Part shown: one piece after another, positions 5,812 through 12,660 of the stretch
How positions within the stretch are numbered: the first letter of the stretch is position 1
How the letters are laid out: the number at the start of each line of letters is the position of its first letter
From: Ornithomonoglobus_A sp034090805
GTDB taxonomy: Bacteria; Bacillota; Clostridia; UBA1381
DNA length: 12,660 bases
Direction of reading: 5' to 3'
NCBI GenBank assembly: GCA_034090805.1
Contig: JAXDRV010000047.1
Coordinates: 1 to 12,660, forward strand
Program-made: the position numbers and the translations under genes
Notes under the pieces: generated by a model
Told to the model about the DNA's origin: nothing
What the model saw: the letters and a program-made list of their open reading frames with translations, nothing else
Databases searched by the model: none

Positions 5812-7764
5812 TTACCTCTCACATTTATACGCTTTCAGCCAATGCACCGGCATATCGATATGATAAATCCCATCGGCAGCCTCATGGCTTTCATGACGCT
5901 CCTCTGTTATGCACGTGATTTTGCGTATACCGAATCTTGCAATATCAACACGCACCCTATGCGCATACGATGCTCCCGCATTCACAATAACGAGGAACAT
6001 CTCGTCACCGTAATATCTCACAAACGCATACACGCCGCCGATTTTATAAACGCTTTCAAACTCTCCTACCGAAAACGCCTTTGAGGATTTTCTCAGGGCA
6101 ATCATATTTTTAAAGCGTTTGCGCACTCTGCCGTCTGCGTCATAAGCATCAACCGAATCCCACGGAAACGTTTCGCGGCAGAACGGATCGCCGTAGCCTT
6201 GCATACCTATTTCATCTCCGTAATATATGCACGGCACTCCCGGCAGCGTCATAAGCAGTCCGGCTGTGAGCGTTGTTTTTTCCTTTGCCTGCTCAAGCGC
6301 ATATCCGTCAAGCTTGAAATTCGCCTGATACTCCCTGTCAACCTCGTGCCTTGACGGCGCACTGCCCATAATCGTCATAATACGCTCCACATCGTGGCTT
6401 GAAATTATATTCAGCAGTGAATAATACGCCTCTCTCGGATAATTTTCCTTAAGGCTCATAATCCTCTCGTCAAATTCAGCAGCGTCTATCCGTCCGAGCA
6501 TAAAATCAATCAACGCATCACGCAGCGGGTAATTCATCACGGAGTCAAGCTCTCTGCCCAGGAAATACTCCCTCCGCTCTCCGTAGGAGCTTTTATTGGA
6601 CGCATCCTCCCACACCTCGCCGATGATTACGGCGTCCTCGTTTTCGGACTTCACGTTTTTGCGCAGCTCCTTAACAAAAAATCCCGGCAGCTCGTCCACA
6701 ACGTCAAGCCGCCAGCCGGAGGCTCCGTTTCTCAGCCATTTTTTGATTATTGCGTTTTCTCCCGAAAGAATGTAATTTCTGTAGGATTCACTGCTTTCCT
6801 CGCAGTGAGGCAGCGTTGTCATGCCCCACCACGACTCGTACACGTCCGGCCATTCTATGAACTTGTACCAATCGTAATACGGCGATTCCTTTGACTGATA
6901 CGCTCCTACGCTGTCATACGTTCCGTTTTTGTTAAAATATCGGCTGTCGCTGCCCGTATGATTGAACACTCCGTCAAGAATTATCCGTATCCCAAGCTTT
7001 TCCGCCTCTGCGCACAGTGTCTTGAAATCCTCCTCCGTGCCGAACATCGGGTCTATTTCCTCATAGCTGCCGGTATCGTATTTGTGGTTTGAATACGCTC
7101 TGAAAATCGGATTCAGATATATCACGCTTACCCCCAAATCACACAAATACGGCAGTTTTTTGGTGATTCCTTTCAAATTGCCGCCGAAAAAGTCGTTCGC
7201 CTTGTATTCGCCGCCGAACTGCTCGGCTTTATAATACGGCTTATCGCCCCATCTGCGCTTTATAATATCCGTTCTTTCGCCCAAAAAGCTCCCGTCCTCG
7301 TTCCCGTTAAAGAAACGATCCGGGAAAATCTGATATGCAACGCTTTCCTTGAACCAGTCGGGCGTTTTGTAATCCTCATTGTATACGGTTATCTGAAAGG
7401 AATTGTTCGGCTTATGAAAGCACAGCTCTCCAACGCCGCCGAGCTGACGGGAATTGTTTCCGTAATATACCACGCCCTGCTGCGTTTCAAATTCAAAATA
7501 ATACCAAATCAGTCCCGCCTCGGACGGTGCGTCAAGATACACGCTGTATATACTCGTTCCGCCCATCGCCTCGCCCATGGAAAACAGATACGGCATATCC
7601 ATGCGGTGTTCCTCCTCATCGGAGTCAAGCTTATACACAAGCCTTACGGCATTAGGTATGCCCATGCCCTCAACAGTCACTCTGAGCCGTATACGTGTTC
7701 CGCAGGTTACCGCTCCGAACGGCTTACGGTAAAATCTCTCTCTCGAATTATGCTCTATCTGCAT
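5812..7764 (-). CDS. Cytoplasmic GH13 alpha-glucan hydrolase (neopullulanase/cyclomaltodextrinase type)
   Basis: This is a 650-residue enzyme. The N-terminal ~125 residues form a beta-rich domain of the CBM34-like type seen in GH13 subfamily 20 and relatives. The catalytic barrel then carries all four GH13 regions: DGVFNH (264-269), GWRLDVVDE with nucleophile Asp354, IGEVWED with acid/base Glu383, and SSHD with Asp458 as transition-state stabiliser. A C-terminal beta domain (about 565-650) follows. There is no signal peptide, so it should act on intracellular alpha-glucans or imported maltodextrins, which fits glgP and glgA upstream. The start is the ATG at 7764 (MQIEHNSRERFYRKPFGAV), with AAAGGA 6-7 nt upstream. 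The frame stays open to 7860, but those 32 extra codons read into the MITE at 7791-8062 and are spurious. Exact specificity (neopullulanase, cyclomaltodextrinase or maltogenic amylase) is unresolved. Confidence 0.9.
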   Translation of the reverse strand: MQIEHNSRERFYRKPFGAVTCGTRIRLRVTVEGMGIPNAVRLVYKLDSDEEEHRMDMPYLFSMGEAMGGTSIYSVYLDAPSEAGLIWYYFEFETQQGVVYYGNNSRQLGGVGELCFHKPNNSFQITVYNEDYKTPDWFKESVAYQIFPDRFFNGNEDGSFLGERTDIIKRRWGDKPYYKAEQFGGEYKANDFFGGNLKGITKKLPYLCDLGVSVIYLNPIFRAYSNHKYDTGSYEEIDPMFGTEEDFKTLCAEAEKLGIRIILDGVFNHTGSDSRYFNKNGTYDSVGAYQSKESPYYDWYKFIEWPDVYESWWGMTTLPHCEESSESYRNYILSGENAIIKKWLRNGASGWRLDVVDELPGFFVKELRKNVKSENEDAVIIGEVWEDASNKSSYGERREYFLGRELDSVMNYPLRDALIDFMLGRIDAAEFDERIMSLKENYPREAYYSLLNIISSHDVERIMTIMGSAPSRHEVDREYQANFKLDGYALEQAKEKTTLTAGLLMTLPGVPCIYYGDEIGMQGYGDPFCRETFPWDSVDAYDADGRVRKRFKNMIALRKSSKAFSVGEFESVYKIGGVYAFVRYYGDEMFLVIVNAGASYAHRVRVDIARFGIRKITCITEERHESHEAADGIYHIDMPVHWLKAYKCER

Positions 7765-7779
7765 ATATACTCCTTTGCA

Positions 7780-7790
7780 TACATCTAATA
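7780..7790. repeat. Target-site duplication, left copy
   Basis: TACATCTAATA lies immediately left of MITE copy 2 and is repeated exactly at 8063-8073. Because the sequence begins and ends with TA, the true duplication could be 7, 9 or 11 bp, depending on where the element is taken to start. Confidence 0.85.
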
Positions 7791-7844
7791 TTAGGCAATT
7801 GTAAAACTCAAGATTCCCTCGGAATTTGAGATGTTTCTGATTAC

Positions 7845-7866
7845 GGGGCGGCAGGGACACCGCCCC
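7845..7866. repeat. GC-rich hairpin of MITE copy 2
   Basis: GGGGCGG (7845-7851) pairs with CCGCCCC (7860-7866) around CAGGGACA. It is the exact reverse complement of the hairpin at 705-726 in copy 1. Confidence 0.65.
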
Positions 7867-7957
7867 TACACACCCTCACTCTCGCTTGGAACTCGCCGAA
7901 ACTCAATTTATAAACATCACAAATTCTTCCAAAACTATAAAAACTTGTAGGATTTGA

Positions 7958-8028
7958 GAGTGTTTTTGAGTTTATTCGGACGAGTTACCGCAAGGGATGT
8001 TTGAGTACGAATAAATTCAAAAACACTC
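7958..8028 (+). repeat. Long hairpin of MITE copy 2 with a conserved 23-nt loop
   Basis: Arms 7958-7981 and 8005-8028 (24 nt each) pair throughout except one G-A (7979/8007), with one G-U wobble (7970/8016) on the plus strand. The loop (7982-8004) is the exact reverse complement of 567-589. Relative to copy 1, one base pair is compensated (7978-8008 is G-C here, A-T in copy 1) and two wobbles become Watson-Crick pairs. Confidence 0.7.
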
Positions 8029-8062
8029 TTAAATCCCAAACTGACATTTTACAATTACCTAA

Positions 8063-8073
8063 TACATCTAATA
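8063..8073. repeat. Target-site duplication, right copy
   Basis: TACATCTAATA, identical to 7780-7790, immediately follows the right end of MITE copy 2. Confidence 0.85.
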
Positions 8074-8082
8074 TACCACAGC

Positions 8083-8105
8083 AAGGGCGGCCGCAGGCCG
8101 CCCTT
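8083..8105 (-). terminator. GC-rich hairpin after glgP (terminator-like, weak T tail)
   Basis: AAGGGCGGCC (8083-8092) and GGCCGCCCTT (8096-8105) form a perfect 10-bp stem with a GCA loop, about 20 nt past the glgP stop (8127-8125). On the minus strand the stem is followed by TTGCTGTGG, so there is no proper T tract. It may be a weak terminator or an mRNA 3'-end stabiliser that lets some transcription pass into the GH13 gene. Confidence 0.55.
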
Positions 8106-8124
8106 TAAAATTACATAATAAAAT

Positions 8125-10605
8125 TTATTTTATCGGTTTAAGATGCCATATTTTATCGCTGTATTCCTGTATTGTTCTGTCGCTTGAGAAGAAGCCCGAC
8201 ATAGCGGTATTCATTACCGCCATTCTCAGCCACTTATCTCTGTCCTGATAATCGGCAGAGATCTGCTCCTGCGTCTTCATATATTCTTCAAAATCTCTCA
8301 GCACCATATATGTGTCGGGATAGCCGTAATCACCGAACAGCAGCGTCTGATACAAATCCTTGAACATATTGTGAGCACCGGGAACAAGACTTCCGTCTAT
8401 CAGAGCCTCAAGCGCACGTCTTAACGATGCGTTTGACGAATAAATCTCCTTAACCTCTCCGTCACCGGCATATCTCAGTCTTGCGGCAACCTCGTCTGCC
8501 TTTAAGCCGAAGATATATATGTTATCCTCGCCCACCTGCTCAAGCATCTCGACATTTGCGCCGTCAAGAGTACCGCAGGTTACCGCTCCGTTAAGCATAA
8601 ACTTCATGTTGCCCGTACCCGAAGCCTCCTTGCCGGCTGTCGAAATCTGCTCCGAAACATCGGCCGCAACAATCAGCTTTTCGGCAATGGATACGCTGTA
8701 GTTTTCAAGGAATACAACCTTGATTTTTCCGTTTATTGCGGGGTCGTTGTTGACAACATCACCCACAGAATTTATAAGCTTTATGATAAGCTTTGCCCTT
8801 GTATATGCCGGAGCAGCCTTTGCGCCGAAGATATACGTCTTGGGATAATAATTCTTTGCATATTCGGGGTCCTCCTTAAGTCTGTGGTACTCCGCTATAA
8901 TATGCAGCACGTTCATCATCTGACGCTTATATTCGTGCAGACGCTTTGACTGAACGTCATATATCGAATCGGGATTAACCTCAATTCCGTTATGCTCCTT
9001 GATATATTCGGCAAGTCTTACCTTATTATTTCTCTTTACCTTGTCAAACGCACTGCGGAACTCCTTATCGTCCGCATACTTTGCAAGCTTCTTAAGCGAT
9101 GATGCGTCCTTGATCCAATCCTTGCCTATCTTTGAGGATATAAGCTCCGTAAGCTCCGGATTACAGTTGGCAACCCAGCGTCTGAAGGTGATGCCGTTTG
9201 TAATCGCATGGAATGAATCCGGCGACATTCTGTAATAATCGGCAAATATATCGTCCTTTAATATCTGCGTGTGCAGCTTTGAAACGCCGTTTACCGCAAA
9301 GCAGCTTGCAAGGCAGATGTTTGCCATGAATACCTGGTTATCCGAAATGATAGCCATGTATTTGTGCTTTGCATGATCGCCCGGATAGAACGCCTGGAGT
9401 CTTTCCATAAGACGTCTGTTCATTTCCTCAACTATCATAAATATTCTCGGCACAACCTCACGGAACATATCGAGCGGCCATCTTTCGAGTGCCTCACTCA
9501 GAACCGTATGGTTTGTATATGCAAATACGTGAGTAACAATATCCCACGCTTCATCCCATCCGAGTCCCTTTTCGTCCATAAGCAGACGCATCATTTCGGG
9601 GATCGCCATTGTGGGGTGAGTATCATTTATGTGAATAACGATTTTATCGGGGAGCTTTGACCAATCGCTGCCGTTTCTCTTTTCAAATTCCGCAAGTATC
9701 CATTGCAGTGTTGCGGATACAAGGAAATACTGCTGCTTAAGTCTGAGCCTTCTTCCGTCTGCCGTACTGTCATCGGGGTAAAGAACGTCCGATATAGCCT
9801 TTGCAAGAGCCTGCGACTCCATTGCGCCCGAATGGTCACCGATATTGAATCTCTGGAAATCGATACTCTGCGGCGAACGCGCGCTCCACAGACGCAGCTT
9901 ATTCACTATTTTTGAGTTATAGCCTACAAGAGGCACATCATACGGAACGGCAAGAATCGTCTGTGCGTTTTCAGTGGTGCATATCATTTTTCCGTCTACC
10001 CAATCTGTTTTGACATTACCGCCGATTTTAACCTCAACCGTTTCCTCCGGTCTTGCAATTTCCCATGCGTTGCCGTGTTCAAGCCACGGGTCGGGAAGCT
10101 CCACCTGATAGCCGTCTATAATCTTCTGCTTAAACAGACCGTATTCGTAACGAATAGTACAGCCGTATGCCGGAAGATCCAGCGTTGTCAAAGAATCTAT
10201 AAAGCAGGCAGCAAGACGTCCCAGACCTCCGTTTCCGAGTCCGGCGTCATTTTCAAGCTCCGCAACCTCCGGAAGAGTATATCCCAAATTCTCCAGAACA
10301 TGAGCGTAGGTATCCGTCTGCATAAGATTCAATATATTTGTGCAGAGCAGTCTGCCCATCAGGAACTCAAATGAAAGATAGTACAACTTCTTTGAGCCCT
10401 CCTGCTTCACCTCACGGTGCGACACTGCCCATTTTTCCATTATCCTATCTCTTGCGGTAAGCGCACAAGCGGTATAAATCATCTGCGGAGTGGCGTCCTC
10501 CATTACCTTACCGAAATGTCTCGACACCTTGCCGATGATTTCCTTTTTGAGCGCCTCCTCCTGCGCTGTCAGCTTTGTTGCTTTTACTTTTTTTGTTTCT
10601 GCCAT
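8125..10605 (-). CDS. glgP: Glycogen/alpha-glucan phosphorylase
   Basis: This 826-residue protein has the normal bacterial length. It releases glucose-1-phosphate from the non-reducing ends of glycogen or maltodextrin using phosphate and pyridoxal phosphate, in the cytoplasm. Family landmarks are all present: NDAGLGNGGLGRLAACF (119-135), the substrate-channel stretch GYQVELPDPWLEHGN (165-179), INDTHPTMAIPE (326-337), KRLHEYKRQ (554-562) and the PLP-lysine motif EASGTGNMKFMLNG, with Lys668 as Schiff-base lysine. There is no N-terminal regulatory extension of the animal type. The ATG at 10605 is preceded by AAGGGGA with 8 nt spacing. It lies 140 nt downstream of glgA, with a stable hairpin in between (10704-10733), so it may be partly co-transcribed with glgA or have its own promoter. 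Identity is certain; substrate preference (glycogen or maltodextrin) is not. Confidence 0.97.
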   Translation of the reverse strand: MAETKKVKATKLTAQEEALKKEIIGKVSRHFGKVMEDATPQMIYTACALTARDRIMEKWAVSHREVKQEGSKKLYYLSFEFLMGRLLCTNILNLMQTDTYAHVLENLGYTLPEVAELENDAGLGNGGLGRLAACFIDSLTTLDLPAYGCTIRYEYGLFKQKIIDGYQVELPDPWLEHGNAWEIARPEETVEVKIGGNVKTDWVDGKMICTTENAQTILAVPYDVPLVGYNSKIVNKLRLWSARSPQSIDFQRFNIGDHSGAMESQALAKAISDVLYPDDSTADGRRLRLKQQYFLVSATLQWILAEFEKRNGSDWSKLPDKIVIHINDTHPTMAIPEMMRLLMDEKGLGWDEAWDIVTHVFAYTNHTVLSEALERWPLDMFREVVPRIFMIVEEMNRRLMERLQAFYPGDHAKHKYMAIISDNQVFMANICLASCFAVNGVSKLHTQILKDDIFADYYRMSPDSFHAITNGITFRRWVANCNPELTELISSKIGKDWIKDASSLKKLAKYADDKEFRSAFDKVKRNNKVRLAEYIKEHNGIEVNPDSIYDVQSKRLHEYKRQMMNVLHIIAEYHRLKEDPEYAKNYYPKTYIFGAKAAPAYTRAKLIIKLINSVGDVVNNDPAINGKIKVVFLENYSVSIAEKLIVAADVSEQISTAGKEASGTGNMKFMLNGAVTCGTLDGANVEMLEQVGEDNIYIFGLKADEVAARLRYAGDGEVKEIYSSNASLRRALEALIDGSLVPGAHNMFKDLYQTLLFGDYGYPDTYMVLRDFEEYMKTQEQISADYQDRDKWLRMAVMNTAMSGFFSSDRTIQEYSDKIWHLKPIK

Positions 10606-10637
10606 TAATTACATCCCCTTTTGATTATTTTCTTAAC

Positions 10638-10666
10638 CGGCAAAATCAAGGAATCAAGTTTTGCCG
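10638..10666 (-). promoter_or_regulatory. Inverted repeat upstream of glgP
   Basis: CGGCAAAA (10638-10645) and TTTTGCCG (10659-10666) are perfect 8-bp inverted repeats with a 13-nt spacer. The spacer and its edge contain the tandem ATCAAGGAATCAAG. The site lies 33-61 nt upstream of the glgP ATG. It could be an operator or a leader hairpin. A weak TTGATT with 16-nt spacer to TAATCA overlaps it on the minus strand, too poor to call a promoter. Confidence 0.4.
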
Positions 10667-10703
10667 TATGTCCCTTACTCTGTGCTTTGCAAGGAACTGT
10701 ATT

Positions 10704-10733
10704 AAGGTGCGGCGCAGCGTTGCGCCGCACCTT
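10704..10733 (-). terminator. Perfect 13-bp hairpin between glgA and glgP
   Basis: AAGGTGCGGCGCA (10704-10716) and TGCGCCGCACCTT (10721-10733) are fully complementary with a 4-nt loop, 12 nt after the glgA stop (10748-10746). No T run follows on the minus strand (AATACAG), so it resembles an mRNA 3'-end stabilising or attenuating hairpin more than a classical terminator. Confidence 0.6.
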
Positions 10734-10745
10734 ACTTTACATTAA

Positions 10746-12518
10746 TTATTTATCTGCCGTCTTTTTCTCCGATTTCGGAGCAGTCTTTTTTGCCGCTGTT
10801 TTGGCTGCCGGCTTCTTTGCCGCCGTTTTCGGAGCGGTTTTCTTTGCTTCTGTTTTCTTTGCCGCTGTTTTGACTGCCGGCTTTCTTGTTGTTTTCTTTG
10901 CGGCCGACTTTGCGGCGGGTTTCTTTTTTTCCTCCGCAAACGGATTTTTAACCTCGGTTATCTTCGGCTCATCTGCCTTTTTTATAATTTCCTCAGCCGA
11001 TTTATCTGCGTCCTCCTTCAGCTTTTCGTCAAAGGATTTTTCCTCCGCATTTTGCTTTGGCTCTTGTACCGGAATATCGTAAATCCCCGTAAGCTGACGG
11101 TACATATCGATATACTTATCCGCACTGACATTCCACGAATAATCAACCGCCATTCCATTATCGATAATTTTGCTCCACTCGTTTTTACGGTTGTAGTAAA
11201 CATCCATAGCGTAGTAGATTATCCCAAGCATCTCATCTGCGTTATAATTTGCGAACGAGAATCCCGTGCCCTCGCCCGTGTACTCGTTATACGGAACGAC
11301 CGTATCCTTCAGTCCGCCCGTTTCACGCACGATCGGAACTGTTCCGTAGCGCAGGCTGATAAGCTGCGACAGACCGCACGGTTCAAATCTTGACGGCATA
11401 AGGAATGCGTCCGAAGCGGCATAAATCTTATGCGACATTTCGTTTGAGAAATAAATCTGTGCGCTGAAATTATTGGGATATTTCCACGCATAATGCTTGA
11501 ACAGGTTCTCGTACTTTTCGTCACCCGTTCCGAGCACAACTATCTGCGCTCCTCCGGCGCATAGCTCCTCAAGCTTATATGCAACAAGGTCAAAGCCCTT
11601 TTGATCCGTAAGTCTTGACACAATACCTATCATCATTCTGTTTGCGTCAACCGGCAGACCAAGCTCCGCCTGAAGCTTAAGCTTGTTTTCAACCTTTTTC
11701 TTATGGACTGTCTTTGCGGTATAATTTTGGTAAATCATCTTATCCGTCTGCGGATTCCAGTCGGTGTATGAGATACCGTTCACGATTCCCACAAGGTCGC
11801 CTCTCCTTGCCGAAAGCAAGTCGTTTAGTCCCTCGCCGTATTCGGAAGAGGTAATCTCGCCCGCATACGTTTCGGAAACCGTACTTATTTTATTGGCATA
11901 AACCATTCCGCCCTTAAGCAGGTTTGCGTCCTTGTAATATTCGAGCTTATCCGACGTGAAATAATAGTCGCTTATTCCCATGGCGTCCTTTATTCCCTTG
12001 AAGTCCCATCTTCCCTGGAATTTCAGATTATGGATCGTCATAACAGTCTTTATTTCTCTAAAGAACGGATTATCCCGGAATGTGTCCAAAAATACGGGTA
12101 TCGGTCCTGTCTGCCAATCGTTGCAGTTGATAACGTCCGGTCTGAAATTGAGCGTCGGCAACAGCGACAGAGCAGCCTTTGAAAAGAATATGAACTTCTC
12201 GCAGTCAAGATGAATGTAGCTGTACGGCTTATCACCGTTAAAATAAAATTCGTTGTCGATAAAATAATATATGCAGCCGTTATGTTCAAGCTCAAAAACG
12301 CCCGCATACTGTCTTCTCCATGCCATATCTATATAAATATGGTCTATATAGCGCATTTGATCCTTATATTGCTGCGGTATACATCTGTAAAGAGGCATTA
12401 TTACACGTGCGTCAACGCCCTTTTCCCTTAATGCAGCGGGAAGCGAACCGATAACGTCACCCAATCCGCCTGTTTTCACAAACGGAGCAGCCTCCGAGGT
12501 AGCAAATAAAACCTTCAT
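10746..12518 (-). CDS. glgA: Glycogen synthase (ADP-glucose, GT5) with histone-H1-like C-terminal tail
   Basis: This is a 590-residue protein. Residues 1 to about 480 are a complete bacterial glycogen synthase that transfers glucose from ADP-glucose to alpha-1,4-glucan ends. It starts MKVLFATSEAAPFVKTGGLGD with the ADP-glucose-binding Lys15, has TIHNLKFQG (161-169) and SRLTDQKGFDL (301-311), and ends the active site with MPSRFEPCGLSQ (Glu379) and RETGGL (Glu399). The usual length is about 475-480, so 110 residues are extra. First comes an acidic/mixed linker (about 486-530), then a basic tail (531-590) with 22 Lys in 60 residues and repeated TAAKK, TAPK and PAAK units. The start is the ATG at 12518, with GGAGG 6-7 nt upstream; the 12 upstream in-frame codons lie inside the repeated element at 12521-12660. 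It is the first gene of the glycogen block in this window. Confidence 0.96.
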   Translation of the reverse strand: MKVLFATSEAAPFVKTGGLGDVIGSLPAALREKGVDARVIMPLYRCIPQQYKDQMRYIDHIYIDMAWRRQYAGVFELEHNGCIYYFIDNEFYFNGDKPYSYIHLDCEKFIFFSKAALSLLPTLNFRPDVINCNDWQTGPIPVFLDTFRDNPFFREIKTVMTIHNLKFQGRWDFKGIKDAMGISDYYFTSDKLEYYKDANLLKGGMVYANKISTVSETYAGEITSSEYGEGLNDLLSARRGDLVGIVNGISYTDWNPQTDKMIYQNYTAKTVHKKKVENKLKLQAELGLPVDANRMMIGIVSRLTDQKGFDLVAYKLEELCAGGAQIVVLGTGDEKYENLFKHYAWKYPNNFSAQIYFSNEMSHKIYAASDAFLMPSRFEPCGLSQLISLRYGTVPIVRETGGLKDTVVPYNEYTGEGTGFSFANYNADEMLGIIYYAMDVYYNRKNEWSKIIDNGMAVDYSWNVSADKYIDMYRQLTGIYDIPVQEPKQNAEEKSFDEKLKEDADKSAEEIIKKADEPKITEVKNPFAEEKKKPAAKSAAKKTTRKPAVKTAAKKTEAKKTAPKTAAKKPAAKTAAKKTAPKSEKKTADK

Positions 12519-12520
12519 TT

Positions 12521-12660
12521 TAATCCTCCATTCCGCCGCCCTGCGGCGGCACAAATCATAACGTGGAAAAGAAGCAAGCAGATTGCTCTTTTGAGGAGTG
12601 CCGACGTATGTTGATACTTCAAGCTCCGATAAAGGGCAAGATGCGCAGCTTATTTTTCAC
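12521..12660 (+). ncRNA. Repeated structured element, copy B (cut by right window edge)
   Basis: This is the same 140-bp element as 5671-5810, aligned with no gap. The long hairpin is at 12585-12637: 12585-12591 pair with 12631-12637, then a tandem G-A/A-G (12593-12594 with 12628-12629), then 12595-12599 with 12623-12627, then 12603-12609 with 12614-12620 around GUUG. Compared with copy A, five pairs change on both sides, four change to or from G-U, and only one pair (12592/12630) is lost. The 3' arm AAAGGGC is a Shine-Dalgarno-like site for an ATG at 12641 (MRSLFF, then the window ends). On the other strand the conserved left border gives glgA its GGAGGATTAA ribosome binding site. The GC hairpin at 12533-12549 is also conserved. 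Confidence 0.65.

Larger units (their letters stand above)
7791..8062. mobile_element. MITE-like element, copy 2 (intact ends, with target-site duplication)
   Basis: This 272-bp element has terminal inverted repeats TTAGGCAATTGTAAAA (7791-7806) and the complement of TTAGGTAATTGTAAAA (8047-8062), 15 of 16 identical, and is flanked by the exact direct repeat TACATCTAATA on both sides. It carries no transposase or credible ORF, so it would depend on a transposase elsewhere. Internally it has a GC hairpin (7845-7866) and a long hairpin (7958-8028). It sits between the hairpin after glgP and the ribosome binding site of the GH13 gene, 26 nt upstream of the GH13 start codon. It is the reverse-oriented relative of 510-772. 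The transposase family cannot be told from this; the length of the duplication would fit several IS groups. Confidence 0.9.

Noticed and set aside
5713..6084. Plus-strand frame open from GTG 5713 through the repeated element into the GH13 gene; the equivalent frame is also open in copy B.
   Set aside because: Changes between the two copies are mostly amino-acid-changing and follow base pairing instead of codon position, and the 3' part is antisense to a real GH13 gene. Only the short part from 5791 is kept as a possible peptide.
7765..7860. N-terminal extension of the GH13 protein to an upstream ATG at 7860.
   Set aside because: The extension is encoded by the inserted element; the ATG at 7764 has a good ribosome binding site and family-like N-terminus.
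10742..10939. Minus-strand frame coding for a very Arg/Lys/Gln-rich 65-residue protein.
   Set aside because: It is the alternate-frame reading of the GlgA tail repeats and has no start signal of its own.
10621..11082. Plus-strand frame of 153 codons rich in Phe/Ala/Val, like a membrane protein.
   Set aside because: It is the antisense shadow of the repetitive Lys/Ala/Pro tail of GlgA.
12519..12554. N-terminal extension of GlgA to an ATG at 12554.
   Set aside because: These codons lie in the repeated element; the MKVLFATSE start at 12518 is universal in GlgA and has GGAGG at proper spacing.
1..12660. tRNA, rRNA or CRISPR arrays.
   Set aside because: No TTCGA-type T-loop with matching stems, no rRNA-like sequence and no regularly spaced short direct repeats were seen.

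Overview
The window looks like a chromosomal segment of a Gram-positive, Clostridia-type gut or rumen bacterium (Ruminococcus/Oscillospiraceae-like; this is inference). The pointers are strong AGGAGG-type ribosome binding sites, moderate GC, a clostridial NdpA-type protein, a CAP-associated plus NlpC/P60 exoprotein, and cytoplasmic glycogen enzymes. Every convincing protein gene lies on the minus strand, so transcription runs from right to left.

Right half (about 12.5 kb down to 5.8 kb): a glycogen/alpha-glucan block. It holds glgA (ADP-glucose glycogen synthase, with an unusual histone-H1-like Lys/Ala/Pro tail), glgP (glycogen phosphorylase) and a cytoplasmic GH13 neopullulanase/cyclomaltodextrinase-type enzyme. 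Together they cover chain elongation, phosphorolysis and hydrolysis or debranching of alpha-glucans. glgB and glgC are not in the window. Next comes an NSS-family sodium-coupled amino-acid transporter (5633-4263) closed by a rho-independent terminator.

Left half: a clear sigma-A promoter (4184-4156) drives a two-gene unit. The first gene encodes a secreted multidomain NlpC/P60 cell-wall hydrolase with SLH-like, CAP-associated and degenerate CAP regions and a TTG start. The second encodes a small two-helix membrane protein of unknown function, followed by a strong terminator. At the left edge is the 5' part of an NdpA/YejK nucleoid-associated protein gene that runs out of the window.

Two families of non-coding repeats sit between the genes. 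(1) A 263-272 bp MITE-like element occurs twice in opposite orientation (510-772 and 7791-8062). The second copy has near-perfect terminal inverted repeats and an exact target-site duplication, and both carry a long hairpin whose 23-nt loop is identical although the arms have diverged. (2) A 140-bp element occurs twice in the same orientation with no indels (5671-5810 and 12521-12660), immediately upstream of the NSS transporter and glgA genes. Its two copies show five compensatory base-pair changes in one long hairpin. The G-U wobble pattern says the RNA is read from the plus strand, antisense to the leaders of these genes, with the hairpin hiding the Shine-Dalgarno sequence of a short open frame. 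This covarying element is the best candidate for something undescribed in the window.
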